43,802 nt of DNA, from contig CAMBMO010000020.1 of assembly GCA_945868805.1 (NCBI GenBank), positions 1 to 43,802 on the forward strand, read 5' to 3'. This DNA is from Singulisphaera sp. GP187 (GTDB lineage: Bacteria > Planctomycetota > Phycisphaerae > Phycisphaerales > SM1A02). This document shows positions 16,396 through 23,868 of the stretch, piece after piece. Under the pieces are notes generated by a model that did not search any database, was not told where the DNA came from, and worked only from the letters and a program-made list of their open reading frames with translations. Every line of letters starts with the position of its first letter. Within the stretch, counting starts at the first letter, position 1. The position numbers were made by a program, and so were the translations under genes.

Positions 16396-17720
16396 CCACA
16401 ACTCTGGTGCTCAGTCTCGCGTTGCTCTTGATCGTCACGACATTGCTCTCGTCATTGAATCTCGCGCTCGGAGCAGTGAGCGCCACTGCAATCGAGCGTC
16501 GATGCATCGCGCAGGGTCGAGTACTGGCTGGTCAGTGGATTCTCGCTCACTGTGAGAAACTCGAGCACTCGGTGGCATTCTTCCGCACATTTGGGCGCCT
16601 TTCATGCGTGTTGGTTGTGCTTGAGATGTTCCACTCATCTGACTCGACCGCTCCGCTGACGATCACCCCCATCCTGCTTGCACTGACGATGGCGAGTCTC
16701 TTGGTGTGGGTCACAACGAGTGTCATCGCAACGGCGATCGCCCGGCACGGCGGGGTCGGATTGGTGGTTGGGACATATCCAATCTTGCGGCTCTTCTATT
16801 GGACGACGCGACCGCTCTTGTGGATCGGCGGATTCGCCGACGAAGCCGTCCGTCGGTTGCTCGGCGCCCTCCCGATCCACAAAGCGATCGAGCAGGATCT
16901 CCTTCATTCGATCACGGATAGTGCGCGAGCTGGAGGGATCGATCCGCTCTCCGCCCGCATCATCCAGAATGCGGTCGAGTTTCGCGACACGGTCGCATCA
17001 GAAGTCATGACTCCGCGGACACAGATCGAGGGAATTGGATACACCGACGACATCGCGGTCATTCGCTCGTTCATCGAGACTGCGGGACACTCGCGCGTCC
17101 CGGTTTATCAGGACAATCTCGATCAAGTCGTCGGAATCCTCTATGTGAAGGACCTCGTGCGCTATCTCGGTCAGACGCCGAGCAACTTCCTGCTGAGGCC
17201 GATCCTGCGCCAGCCACCGCGTGTCCCAGAGACGAAACCCGTTCGCGAGTTACTTTCGGAATTCCAGAAGAGCGAAGTGCACCTTGCACTGGTCGTTGAC
17301 GAATTCGGCGGTACCGCAGGACTCATCACCATCGAAGATGTTCTCGAAGAAATCGTCGGCGAGATCTACGACGAGCATGAGCCATCGACGGAAATCGAGC
17401 CACAATTGACCGGTTCGCCGGAGCAGGGGTGGGAGGTCGACGGACGAATACCGCTCGTGGATCTTCAGACCGCGACGAATCTCTCGCTGCCGACCGATGC
17501 GGACTTCGACACCGTTGCCGGACTGGTTCTTCTGGAGTTTGGTCGCATTCCACTCGTTGGCGAGGCGTTCACTCGGTATGGCGCGCGGTTCACGGTGCTC
17601 TCAGCGACTCCTGTGCGGGTCGTGAAGATTCGGATCGATTTGCTCTCGGGGCAGCCGCGGGATTCAAATCAGCCGCCGGTCAGGAAACAGCCGCCGGTTT
17701 CGAAGCCAGCGAAGCGTTGA
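16392..17720 (+). CDS. CNNM/CorC-type membrane protein with DUF21, CBS pair and CorC_HlyC domains
   Basis: A 442-aa protein. The first 150 residues hold about four hydrophobic segments (DUF21-like), though the usual small-residue motifs are weak. Then comes the conserved linker ARIIQNAVEFRDTVASEVMT, followed by a CBS domain pair (HSRVPVYQDNLDQVVGILYV; LALVVDEFGGTAGLITIEDV) and the C-terminal CorC_HlyC transporter-associated domain (VDGRIPLVDLQTA...). Proteins of this type are linked to magnesium or cobalt efflux and, in planctomycetes and others, are often next to ybeY. Shine-Dalgarno GAGGGG precedes the start, which overlaps ybeY by ATGA. The C-terminus is a Pro/Lys-rich tail. Confidence 0.88.
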   Translation: MTTTLVLSLALLLIVTTLLSSLNLALGAVSATAIERRCIAQGRVLAGQWILAHCEKLEHSVAFFRTFGRLSCVLVVLEMFHSSDSTAPLTITPILLALTMASLLVWVTTSVIATAIARHGGVGLVVGTYPILRLFYWTTRPLLWIGGFADEAVRRLLGALPIHKAIEQDLLHSITDSARAGGIDPLSARIIQNAVEFRDTVASEVMTPRTQIEGIGYTDDIAVIRSFIETAGHSRVPVYQDNLDQVVGILYVKDLVRYLGQTPSNFLLRPILRQPPRVPETKPVRELLSEFQKSEVHLALVVDEFGGTAGLITIEDVLEEIVGEIYDEHEPSTEIEPQLTGSPEQGWEVDGRIPLVDLQTATNLSLPTDADFDTVAGLVLLEFGRIPLVGEAFTRYGARFTVLSATPVRVVKIRIDLLSGQPRDSNQPPVRKQPPVSKPAKR

Positions 17721-17734
17721 TCCCCGCGATCAAC
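17716..17734. terminator. Inverted repeat spanning both stops of the corC/lptB convergent pair
   Basis: GTTGATC-CCCGC-GATCAAC is a perfect 7-bp stem with a 5-nt loop that contains or touches both TGA stops. There is no T-run, so a bidirectional terminator role is only possible. Confidence 0.35.
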
Positions 17735-18464
17735 CGAACTCGTCGCCCTTGAATGTCGATGCAAGGTAGGCGTCCCGGACGAGTGGATCGTTGATGATTG
17801 ACTTTGGATCGCCATCACGAAGATTCTTCCCTTCGTGAATGATGTACGCACGGGTGCAGATTCGAAGTGTTTGCTGAACATTGTGGTCCGTGAGGAGGAT
17901 GGCGATGCCTTGTTCCGCCAATCGTCGCACTTCAGCCTGCAGTTCTTCGACGGTGTGGGGATCGACCGCCGCGAATGGTTCGTCGAGCAGAATGAGTCGA
18001 GGACGAGTGATCAATGAACGTGCGATTTCCAACCGCCTTCGCTCGCCTCCTGAGCAGGTCCTTGCGTGTTCCTTCCGCTTGTGCTCGAGCCCGAACTGGG
18101 CGAGCAGGCTTTGGCAAGTCGCGCGTTGCTGCGCCCGGCTGAGCGGTCGAGTCTGCAGGATCGCCATGAGGTTGTCTTCGACCGAAAGGCGCTGGAAAAC
18201 GCTCGGTTCCTGTGAGAGATACCCCATCCCCGCGCGCGCATGCAGATACATCGGCTCTTCGGTGACATCCTTCCCGTTGAAGATGACACGTCCCGCCTCG
18301 GGGGTGATCATTCCGATGGCCATGCGGAAACTCGTGGTCTTGCCGGCGCCGTTTCGCCCAAGCAATCCGACGATTTCACCGGCATCAACCGAGAACGAGA
18401 CTTGATCGACGACCCGTCGACCGTTATAGCTCTTCACCAACCCATGTGTTTCCAGAAGCGGCAC
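17730..18464 (-). CDS. lptB: LPS export ABC transporter ATPase LptB
   Basis: A 244-aa ABC ATPase: Walker A GRNGAGKTT (36-44), a Q-loop segment GYLSQEPSVFQRLSVEDN, signature CSGGERRRLEIARSL, Walker B LILLDEPFAAVDPHTVEE and the H-loop in LLTDHNVQQTL. The Q-loop text and the C-terminal YIIHEGKNLRDGDP are characteristic of LptB rather than LivF. LptB powers extraction of LPS from the inner membrane with LptF/G/C, none of which is here. Start is GTG at 18464 with no Shine-Dalgarno; TACACT lies 6 nt upstream. It diverges from a PEGA lipoprotein gene. Confidence 0.93.
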   Translation of the reverse strand: MPLLETHGLVKSYNGRRVVDQVSFSVDAGEIVGLLGRNGAGKTTSFRMAIGMITPEAGRVIFNGKDVTEEPMYLHARAGMGYLSQEPSVFQRLSVEDNLMAILQTRPLSRAQQRATCQSLLAQFGLEHKRKEHARTCSGGERRRLEIARSLITRPRLILLDEPFAAVDPHTVEELQAEVRRLAEQGIAILLTDHNVQQTLRICTRAYIIHEGKNLRDGDPKSIINDPLVRDAYLASTFKGDEFG

Positions 18465-18470
18465 GAGCGA

Positions 18471-18476
18471 AGTGTA
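18471..18476 (-). promoter_or_regulatory. -10-like element before lptB
   Basis: TACACT on the minus strand ends 6 nt before the GTG at 18464; no Shine-Dalgarno. Confidence 0.4.
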
Positions 18477-18485
18477 TGGTCACGA

Positions 18486-18491
18486 TAGAAT
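18486..18491 (+). promoter_or_regulatory. -10-like element before the PEGA lipoprotein gene
   Basis: TAGAAT ends 8 nt before the ATG at 18500. It lies 10 nt from the opposing lptB element, so the pair forms a compact divergent promoter. Confidence 0.4.
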
Positions 18492-18499
18492 CATCGCCC

Positions 18500-19147
18500 A
18501 TGGCACTCGAGATCAACTCCTGTGGATGCCGGTTCGCGCTCCTCTCGGTTGTCGCGCTGACGATTCCGTTCGCGGGTGGCTGTGTGCGCCGGACGATTTC
18601 CATCACTTCGACACCATCCGATGCACTGGTGTATGTGAACGACCGCGAGATCGGGCGGACTCCATGCGAAGTCGACTTTCTGTTCTATGGCGAATACGAC
18701 GTTCGACTCAAACAAGATGGATACGAGTCGATCATCGGATCTGGCACCGCGTCAGCACCTATCTGGGATTTCATCGGGGCGGACTTGATCGTGGAGGTTG
18801 CTCCGATCAATCTGGAGAGTCGCGTCGAGTGGCACTTTGACTTCATCCCTGCGAACAACGATCACGCTGAATTGCTGGATCGCGCCCGACAATTGCGAAG
18901 TTCTGCGCAGTCGGAGCAGTCCGAAACGGCGACGAGTTCTCTCCCCAAGAGTGGCCAAGCGACTCACGCGACGCCCGAAGCTCCGCTGACTCCTCAGGAA
19001 CAAGGTGCGATTCCTCTCAAAGGATCGTCCGATGTTCCGATCCCTCCAACCGATCTTCCGAGCAACATTCCCAGCGGACCGGAATCCATGCAATCGACTG
19101 CGAAGCGAGAGCTCGCGGAATTGCATCAGGCGGGAGTTCGATCGTGA
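18500..19147 (+). CDS. PEGA-domain lipoprotein
   Basis: A 215-aa exported lipoprotein. A hydrophobic signal (FALLSVVALTIPFAGGC) ends in a lipobox at Cys28. It is followed by a PEGA domain, recognisable by ISITSTPSDALVYVNDREIG and the ending YDVRLKQDGYES. The PEGA fold is a beta-sandwich common in surface proteins. The last 100 residues are Ser/Pro/Gln-rich and probably disordered. The start at 18500 is preferred over the ATG at 18476 because the signal peptide is then of normal size. Its last 131 nt overlap the antisense 3' end of the Nudix gene. Confidence 0.78.
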   Translation: MALEINSCGCRFALLSVVALTIPFAGGCVRRTISITSTPSDALVYVNDREIGRTPCEVDFLFYGEYDVRLKQDGYESIIGSGTASAPIWDFIGADLIVEVAPINLESRVEWHFDFIPANNDHAELLDRARQLRSSAQSEQSETATSSLPKSGQATHATPEAPLTPQEQGAIPLKGSSDVPIPPTDLPSNIPSGPESMQSTAKRELAELHQAGVRS

Positions 19148-19481
19148 AGAGGTGAAAGATTGGAGCGGGTCGGTCTTTCGGTGCGGGTGGTTCGATGACT
19201 TTAACCAACCTCCACTCGCAGTGGGCGGCAGTGCAGTCGACGTCGAGTTCCTCAAGGAGCTCGCGCGCGACAGCTGTCCGCGCCGATTCGCCGAACTCGA
19301 TCTTGCCGCCGGGGATTTCCCAGTGCCCTGGCACAATGGAGGCGTCCAACATGCGTTTGGCGACGAGGATTTGTGGTTCGCTGCCGGGGGAAGTTCGGCG
19401 CCAGAGTGCCGCCAATGCCACGTTGATTCGCGGTGGGTCCGGTGGTGAAATCTCTGGTTTGGGTTGCGGTGATCGATCCAT
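19017..19481 (-). CDS. Nudix hydrolase, MutT-like
   Basis: A 154-aa protein with a clear Nudix box beginning at Gly59: G(5x)E(7x)RE-L-LEE, read as GKIEFGESARTAVARELLEE, with the last Gly of the consensus replaced by Asp. IPGGKIEFGE and the preceding ILVAKRMLDASIVPGHWE resemble MutT/NUDT1-type enzymes that remove oxidised nucleoside triphosphates; the exact substrate is not shown. The C-terminal 40 residues run antisense over the end of the PEGA gene and match no familiar Nudix ending, so the true C-terminus may once have been different. The start is not well supported by any signal. Confidence 0.82.
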   Translation of the reverse strand: MDRSPQPKPEISPPDPPRINVALAALWRRTSPGSEPQILVAKRMLDASIVPGHWEIPGGKIEFGESARTAVARELLEELDVDCTAAHCEWRLVKVIEPPAPKDRPAPIFHLFTIELPPDAIPRALASQSIAWIPVRWECCSEDRLEGSEHRTIL

Positions 19482-19535
19482 AAGTAAGTTCTGGGGATGG
19501 GTTTAGGAAGATTTTAAAAACGACTGTTTGAGCCA

Positions 19536-19563
19536 TTGACCGCGAAGGAGCGCAGACGATACT
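19536..19563 (+). promoter_or_regulatory. Candidate sigma-70 promoter upstream of the 19617 terminator
   Basis: TTGACC (19536-19541), 16-nt spacer, GATACT (19558-19563). Five and four of six consensus bases. Initiation near 19570 would give an RNA of about 85 nt ending at the terminator. Confidence 0.35.
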
Positions 19564-19616
19564 GTGTGATTCTCCCTGAGCCTTCTTTGCGGCTTCCAAT
19601 GGAAGTCGTGATCAAT

Positions 19617-19653
19617 GCCGTTCGGTCGTGTCGGAGCGACCGAGCGGCTTTTT
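19617..19653 (+). terminator. Strong intrinsic terminator between Nudix and pagL-like genes
   Basis: GCCGTTCGGTCG pairs with CGACCGAGCGGC (12 bp with one G-U pair, 8-nt loop) and is followed by seven T. It ends about 20 nt before the pagL-like start. It may end the PEGA transcript after crossing the Nudix gene, or a short RNA from the promoter at 19536. Confidence 0.82.
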
Positions 19654-19662
19654 TTGTGATCG

Positions 19663-19668
19663 TAATCT
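19663..19668 (+). promoter_or_regulatory. -10-like element before the PagL-like gene
   Basis: TAATCT ends 7 nt before the ATG at 19676, just downstream of the terminator; no Shine-Dalgarno. It supports the second of two adjacent ATGs as the start. Confidence 0.35.
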
Positions 19669-19675
19669 CTCAATG

Positions 19676-20377
19676 ATGACGAGCACTCCCCTTGATCGAG
19701 CATTCTGGATTCTCGCATCGGTCATCGGCTCAGTGACTCCAGCTGGGCTTGCAACCGAAGTTTTTTTCGATCCCTCTCTCATTGATGCCGGGATGCAACT
19801 CGTCGCGCCTGTGATGAACCAATCATCGTCGGAGATCGCATCATCGGCTTCGACATGGCCGTCGTCGGCCCAAGATGGAACTGGTTCCTCCACCGAAGCA
19901 TTGCATGCGAGGTTCGGCGCTGAAGGATCATGGCGATGGCAACTGCTCGGTGGTTTCGCCGATGACTTCGACGCAGCACAGCAGTTGGACTTCGGCGCGA
20001 GTCTCAGTTGGTTCTTCGTCGACGACCTCTCGATCGATTTTCAGGTCGAAGGGGACTACATTCAGCAGCCAGTGAAGAATGCATGGGGCATCGGTGGCAC
20101 TCTGCTCTTGCGATGGCATGCGATCACCGCGGATACCTGGTCGATCTACGGCGATCTTGGAAGCGGCATTCTCGGCACGACCGTCAACACGCCCGCTGGT
20201 GGAACTTCATTTAACTTCACTCCGCAGGCGGGTGGGGGAGTGTCCTTCGAGATCGCCCCCGACGTACGACTCATGGTCGGCGCGCGCTGGTATCACATCT
20301 CCAACGCGAATACTGGCGACTCGAATCCTGGTCGCAACAGCCTGATGGGATATGTCATGATCAGTCTGCCGTTCTGA
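19676..20377 (+). CDS. PagL-like acyloxyacyl hydrolase (lipid A 3-O-deacylase family), outer membrane
   Basis: A 233-aa protein with a signal peptide (cleavage near GLA/TE) and alternating hydrophobic strands that fit a beta-barrel (LDFGASLSWFFVDDLSIDFQ, VSFEIAPDVRLMVGARWYH). Near the C-terminus YHISNANTGDSNPGRN matches the PagL/acyloxyacyl hydrolase active-site segment with the catalytic His and Ser of the H-x-S-N-A motif, followed by NPG-N. The chain ends in Phe, as outer-membrane barrels do. It would trim acyl chains from lipid A. lptB nearby supports an LPS-bearing envelope. The start could also be 19673. It ends one base before the convergent galE stop. Confidence 0.75.
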   Translation: MTSTPLDRAFWILASVIGSVTPAGLATEVFFDPSLIDAGMQLVAPVMNQSSSEIASSASTWPSSAQDGTGSSTEALHARFGAEGSWRWQLLGGFADDFDAAQQLDFGASLSWFFVDDLSIDFQVEGDYIQQPVKNAWGIGGTLLLRWHAITADTWSIYGDLGSGILGTTVNTPAGGTSFNFTPQAGGGVSFEIAPDVRLMVGARWYHISNANTGDSNPGRNSLMGYVMISLPF

Positions 20378-20378
20378 A

Positions 20379-21425
20379 TCAGCGGTGTCCATCGGGATGG
20401 GTGAGGATCCACTTCCACGTGTTCATGATGGATTCGTCGATGGAAGTCACCGCTGGTTTCCAGCCATATTCTCGCAGGATCTTCGATGCGTCCGCGATGA
20501 GCGTCGGGGGCTCTCCTTCACGGCGAGCGCCACGCACGACCGGGACCGCGATCCCGGTGACTCGTTGGCAGGCGCGAGCGATTTCGAGAACGGAATGTCC
20601 GACTCCAGTGCCAACATTCAATCGAAGCGCATCGCGTGGCCGAAGTCGGTGAAGCACGGCGAGGTGCGCCCGACAGAGGTCTCCGACGTCGACATAGTCT
20701 CGAATACAAGTGCCATCAGTTGTCGGATAATCGTCCCCCATGATGACGAGTGGTTCGCGTCGCCCCAAGCAAGCGAAGAGGCATGCTGGAATGAGGCGCG
20801 AGTTGCGCCGATGATTCTCGCCGATGCGACCACTTGGGTCACTTCCGATGACATTGAAACATCGCAGTGCGACGAATGCGAATTCATCTCCTCGGATCTG
20901 CCCGGAGCGATGGTGTTCGATGATTGCCAATTCTGCGGCCGCCTTGGATGCTCCATATGGATTGATGGGTCGCTGAGGACATTCTTCCGAGATGGGGATC
21001 GAGGTCGTGGCCGGTACTCCGTACGTCGCACAGCTTGAATTGAAAATCAAGCGCCGAACTCCCGAGTCCGCCATTGAACGTAGCAGGGAAGTTGTCCCCT
21101 CCACATTCGTCGACCAGTAATCGTGCGGTCGCTCGAACGACTCCGCGACGGATGCGAGCCCAGCGAAGTGCGCGACTGCGTTGATCTTCTCATCGCGCAT
21201 GATGCGAGCAAGTCGATCACTCTCGAGGATCGAAACTTGCTGGAACGAAATCGATCCGCTCGGTGATGCATGTCGAAGTGCGTCAATCACGCCGGGTTTT
21301 GCACCGGTGCAGTCGTCCACAATCGCGACGGAATGCCCTGATTGGGTGAGGAGGAGGGCCATATGAGACCCGATGAATCCAGCCCCTCCGGTCACGAGGA
21401 CGCGATTTGGGGTTGAGAACGGCAT
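20379..21425 (-). CDS. galE: UDP-glucose 4-epimerase
   Basis: A 348-aa SDR-type enzyme interconverting UDP-glucose and UDP-galactose for envelope polysaccharides. The NAD-binding GGAGFIG is at 13-19, the catalytic SSCATYG and Y157xxxK161 (NPYGASKAA) are present, and the substrate-side LRCFNVIGSDPSGRIGENH and GTCIRDYVDVGDL follow in the GalE order. Length is usual. The ATG at 21425 has no convincing Shine-Dalgarno; TAGCCT lies 6 nt upstream. The gene diverges from a pair of small unknown genes. Confidence 0.94.
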   Translation of the reverse strand: MPFSTPNRVLVTGGAGFIGSHMALLLTQSGHSVAIVDDCTGAKPGVIDALRHASPSGSISFQQVSILESDRLARIMRDEKINAVAHFAGLASVAESFERPHDYWSTNVEGTTSLLRSMADSGVRRLIFNSSCATYGVPATTSIPISEECPQRPINPYGASKAAAELAIIEHHRSGQIRGDEFAFVALRCFNVIGSDPSGRIGENHRRNSRLIPACLFACLGRREPLVIMGDDYPTTDGTCIRDYVDVGDLCRAHLAVLHRLRPRDALRLNVGTGVGHSVLEIARACQRVTGIAVPVVRGARREGEPPTLIADASKILREYGWKPAVTSIDESIMNTWKWILTHPDGHR

Positions 21426-21431
21426 CCTGAG

Positions 21432-21437
21432 AGGCTA
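21432..21437 (-). promoter_or_regulatory. -10-like element before galE
   Basis: TAGCCT on the minus strand ends 6 nt before the galE ATG. Confidence 0.35.
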
Positions 21438-21451
21438 GTGGCGGGTGCCTC

Positions 21452-21480
21452 TTGCAACGGTCACCCTGGCGTGCGAGAAT
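21452..21480 (+). promoter_or_regulatory. Candidate promoter of the 21487 gene
   Basis: TTGCAA (21452-21457), 17-nt spacer, GAGAAT (21475-21480), then 6 nt to the ATG at 21487. TTGCAA is palindromic and lies between the divergent galE and 21487 starts. Confidence 0.4.
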
Positions 21481-21486
21481 GCCGAG

Positions 21487-21903
21487 ATGGTTGATCTGAT
21501 GGGTTCAATGTCGACAGTTGTAGTGCGCCCGAATTCTCCCAGCCCCACCGCAAGTCAGACCGCCACGCCGACTTCGCTCTGCTCTGGTCCATCTCCAGCT
21601 GACCTCGGTACGAGGGGGGAGAGCGGTCCACTGCCATCTGAGAGTGCCTTTGGAATGCTCGCCATGGAAGTCCTCCAATCGGCACGGCAGACCGAATCGC
21701 TCCTGCGCAAAGCAGCAAAAGAGGTTGCCGAACTCGCTGTCGCGCAGGGGAGACCCGACGCGCTGGAGGCCGTGACTGGTCGCAACAGCCTCGCTCGGGG
21801 AGCAGCCGAGGTCGCAGAGATGATCCGAATCATCGAGGCAAGAATCGCGCGAGTTGGTGTGCAGGGCTACGCAGACGATGTCAAGAAGGCGCAGGGCCAA
21901 TGA
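21487..21903 (+). CDS. Protein of unknown function, helical C-terminus
   Basis: A 138-aa protein I do not recognise. Residues 1-60 are Ser/Pro/Thr-rich and probably disordered. Residues 60-138 form a helical, Ala/Glu-rich segment (MLAMEVLQSARQTESLLRKA, VAELAVAQGRPDALEAVTG, GAAEVAEMIRIIEARIARVG). No signal peptide or membrane helix. The ATG at 21487 is chosen because a -35/-10 pair with exact 17-nt spacing ends 6 nt upstream; the frame is open to 21445. Its stop overlaps the next start (ATGA), so the two proteins are probably made together and may act together. Confidence 0.6.
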   Translation: MVDLMGSMSTVVVRPNSPSPTASQTATPTSLCSGPSPADLGTRGESGPLPSESAFGMLAMEVLQSARQTESLLRKAAKEVAELAVAQGRPDALEAVTGRNSLARGAAEVAEMIRIIEARIARVGVQGYADDVKKAQGQ

Positions 21904-22295
21904 GTGAACTCGTTCAGAATCCCGCGCCCAGTCTGGCGCCAAGTCTGGCGCAGGGCAGTGTGATCGATGCATCGGATGCCCAAGCTCTTCAAGGAGCGCT
22001 GAACGAGGCGTTTGGATACCGCGGCGATGTCACGGTCGAGACAAAGGATGGCCGTCGAATCGAGGGGTACATCTTTGATCTGCGTTCAGGTGTTTCGCTC
22101 GATGATTCGTTTGTGAGAATTTTGACCGCGACGAGCGAAGATCGAATCGTTGTGCGTTACGCCGAGATTGGATCACTCCAATTCTCCGGTCGCGATACTG
22201 CCGCGGGCAAGAGCTGGGAAAGTTGGGTTCGCAAGTACGCAGACAAGAAACGGGCGGGCGAACTTGCGAGCATCGAGTCAGATTCGGGCGATTGA
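21900..22295 (+). CDS. Small protein of unknown function with predicted beta-barrel (Sm-like) core
   Basis: A 131-aa protein, unassigned. After a short repetitive N-terminus (APSLAPSLAQ, from a tandem AGTCTGGCGC repeat) comes a strand-rich core: YRGDVTVETKDGRRIEGYIF, SFVRILTATSEDRIVVRYAE, IGSLQFSGRDTA. The pattern of short strands, with DGRRIEGYIF resembling an Sm1-like turn, suggests a small RNA-binding-like barrel; this is inference from appearance only. The C-terminal GKSWESWVRKYADKK is charged and helical. It is coupled to the upstream gene by ATGA. Confidence 0.65.
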   Translation: MSELVQNPAPSLAPSLAQGSVIDASDAQALQGALNEAFGYRGDVTVETKDGRRIEGYIFDLRSGVSLDDSFVRILTATSEDRIVVRYAEIGSLQFSGRDTAAGKSWESWVRKYADKKRAGELASIESDSGD

Positions 22296-22351
22296 CGCAC
22301 GAGTTGCAGGTGCAACGCAACCATCGAATCCGGAATCGGTGACGAACTCTT

Positions 22352-23545
22352 TTAATCGCGTTCGATCAGCATCGTGACGGCGTTGCCACCGCCCAAGCAA
22401 AGACTGCAGATTCCTCGTCGTCCGTTGGTGCGAATCAAGTGGTGAACGAGAGTGACGAGCACGCGCGCGCCGCTTGCGCCGATGGGGTGTCCGAGTGCGA
22501 TGCCACCACCACCGACATTGAGCTTTTCCTCGCTCAATTTCAGGTATTTCGTATTACAGAGCACTTGAGCCGCGAAGGCCTCGTTGACTTCGAAGAGATC
22601 GATGTCGTCCACCGAAAGCGAGTGGTCCTTCAGGATCTTTTCGATTCCGAGGGCTGGTGCGAAGAAAAGTTCTTTCGGATCGACCCCGACCGTATTCGAC
22701 CCTGTAATGCGTGCCAACACCTTTGCGGAAAGAGAGTCGGCAGCGACCTCGGATGCAATGAGGAGTGCAGCAGCTCCGTCGGAGATTTGGCTCGCATTCG
22801 CTGCGGTCACGGATCCATCTGGTTTGAACGCGGGCTTCAATTTTGCGAGCGACTCGGCTGAACTGTCCGGTCGAAATCCTTCGTCGGTGTCAAGACCGGT
22901 CTTCTGCTTGATCTGCTCGGCGGTGAGTGCAATCATTTCGTTTCGGAACCAACCCTGACTCGTGGCGTGCGCAACACGCAGATGGCTCTGCGCGCTGAAT
23001 CGATCTTGGTCGGCACGAGTGATGCCATGTGACGTGGCGATGTGCTCCGCGGCAAGACCCATTCCCCAACCTTCAAAGGCGCAGCGGAGTCCGTCGAATT
23101 CCATGTGGTCAATCGCTTCGAACTTGCCGTATCGAACGCCGGTTCGCACTTGTGCCAGATGTGGAGCAAGGTCCATGTTCTCCATGCCACCCGCGACGAC
23201 AATTTGATTGTCTCCAGCTCGAATCGACTGGGCAGCCATCATCACGGCATGGAGTCCCGATCCGCACACCTTGTTGACGGTGACTGCACTCAGCGATACG
23301 GGGAGCCCCGCCTTGATGCCAGCTTGGCGAGCCGGGTTTTGTCCAAGTCCAGCCTGCAAGACACATCCCATCACACACTCATCAACTCGAGCGATCGATC
23401 CTGGTACATCGGCGAGCACTGCCGAGATGGCGAACGCCCCAAGTTGTGGAGAAGGGACGCGTGCGAGCGAGCCCTGAAACTTCCCGATAGGGGTTCGACG
23501 GGCGGCCAGAATGACGGGTCGGGATGTGTGGGACGTACTGGACAT
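22352..23545 (-). CDS. Acetyl-CoA C-acetyltransferase (thiolase)
   Basis: A 397-aa thiolase. The nucleophile Cys94 is in VNKVCGSGLHAV, the catalytic His in GGGIALGHPIGASGARV and the second Cys in ICSLCLGGGNAVTML. The N-terminus VILAARRTPIGKFQGSLA is typical of the biosynthetic class, which condenses two acetyl-CoA, although degradative use cannot be excluded. The frame is open far upstream, but the ATG at 23545 follows AAAGGAG by 8 nt and begins the family's conserved region. No neighbour in fatty-acid or polyhydroxyalkanoate metabolism is nearby. Confidence 0.93.
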   Translation of the reverse strand: MSSTSHTSRPVILAARRTPIGKFQGSLARVPSPQLGAFAISAVLADVPGSIARVDECVMGCVLQAGLGQNPARQAGIKAGLPVSLSAVTVNKVCGSGLHAVMMAAQSIRAGDNQIVVAGGMENMDLAPHLAQVRTGVRYGKFEAIDHMEFDGLRCAFEGWGMGLAAEHIATSHGITRADQDRFSAQSHLRVAHATSQGWFRNEMIALTAEQIKQKTGLDTDEGFRPDSSAESLAKLKPAFKPDGSVTAANASQISDGAAALLIASEVAADSLSAKVLARITGSNTVGVDPKELFFAPALGIEKILKDHSLSVDDIDLFEVNEAFAAQVLCNTKYLKLSEEKLNVGGGGIALGHPIGASGARVLVTLVHHLIRTNGRRGICSLCLGGGNAVTMLIERD

Positions 23546-23868
23546 GGAGTGCTCCTTTGGGAACAGTTTGCGAGGCGACATCCGCTTCGCGGGGGGAGGG
23601 AGGATACACAGATCCCGAGTCGGGTCATTATTGGCCCTTCGAGTGGGTGCGAATCTCGACCGAACCGCGGCTGTTGATCTGCGTAGGAATTGAGTCGAGG
23701 AAGCATCGTGCGACCTCCAGTACTGAAATTGGACCGTTGGACCCTCTCGGGTCAACGGTCTTTTTTATTGCAGGTGAGCGTCGAGTCGACGATGCGATGA
23801 AGCGAGGATCGTGAACAGTTGCGGGGACCGGACGCATTTGTGGTTCAATGGAACTTAGGAGCTTCCGC
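23546..23868. other. Divergent intergenic region between thiolase and fbp genes
   Basis: 323 bases without a supported gene. It holds the thiolase Shine-Dalgarno, a G-rich tract (23590-23602), a short palindromic CCCGAGTCGGG (23614-23624), and one strong plus-strand terminator at 23732-23766. No convincing promoter for the plus strand could be placed by eye. Confidence 0.6.
23732..23766 (+). terminator. Strong intrinsic terminator upstream of fbp
   Basis: GACCGTTG pairs with CAACGGTC, extended inside by ACCC-TCTC-GGGT (one bulged G), followed by six T. It lies 103 nt before the fbp start in a divergent region, so either a leader RNA of fbp or a separate short RNA ends here. Confidence 0.82.
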
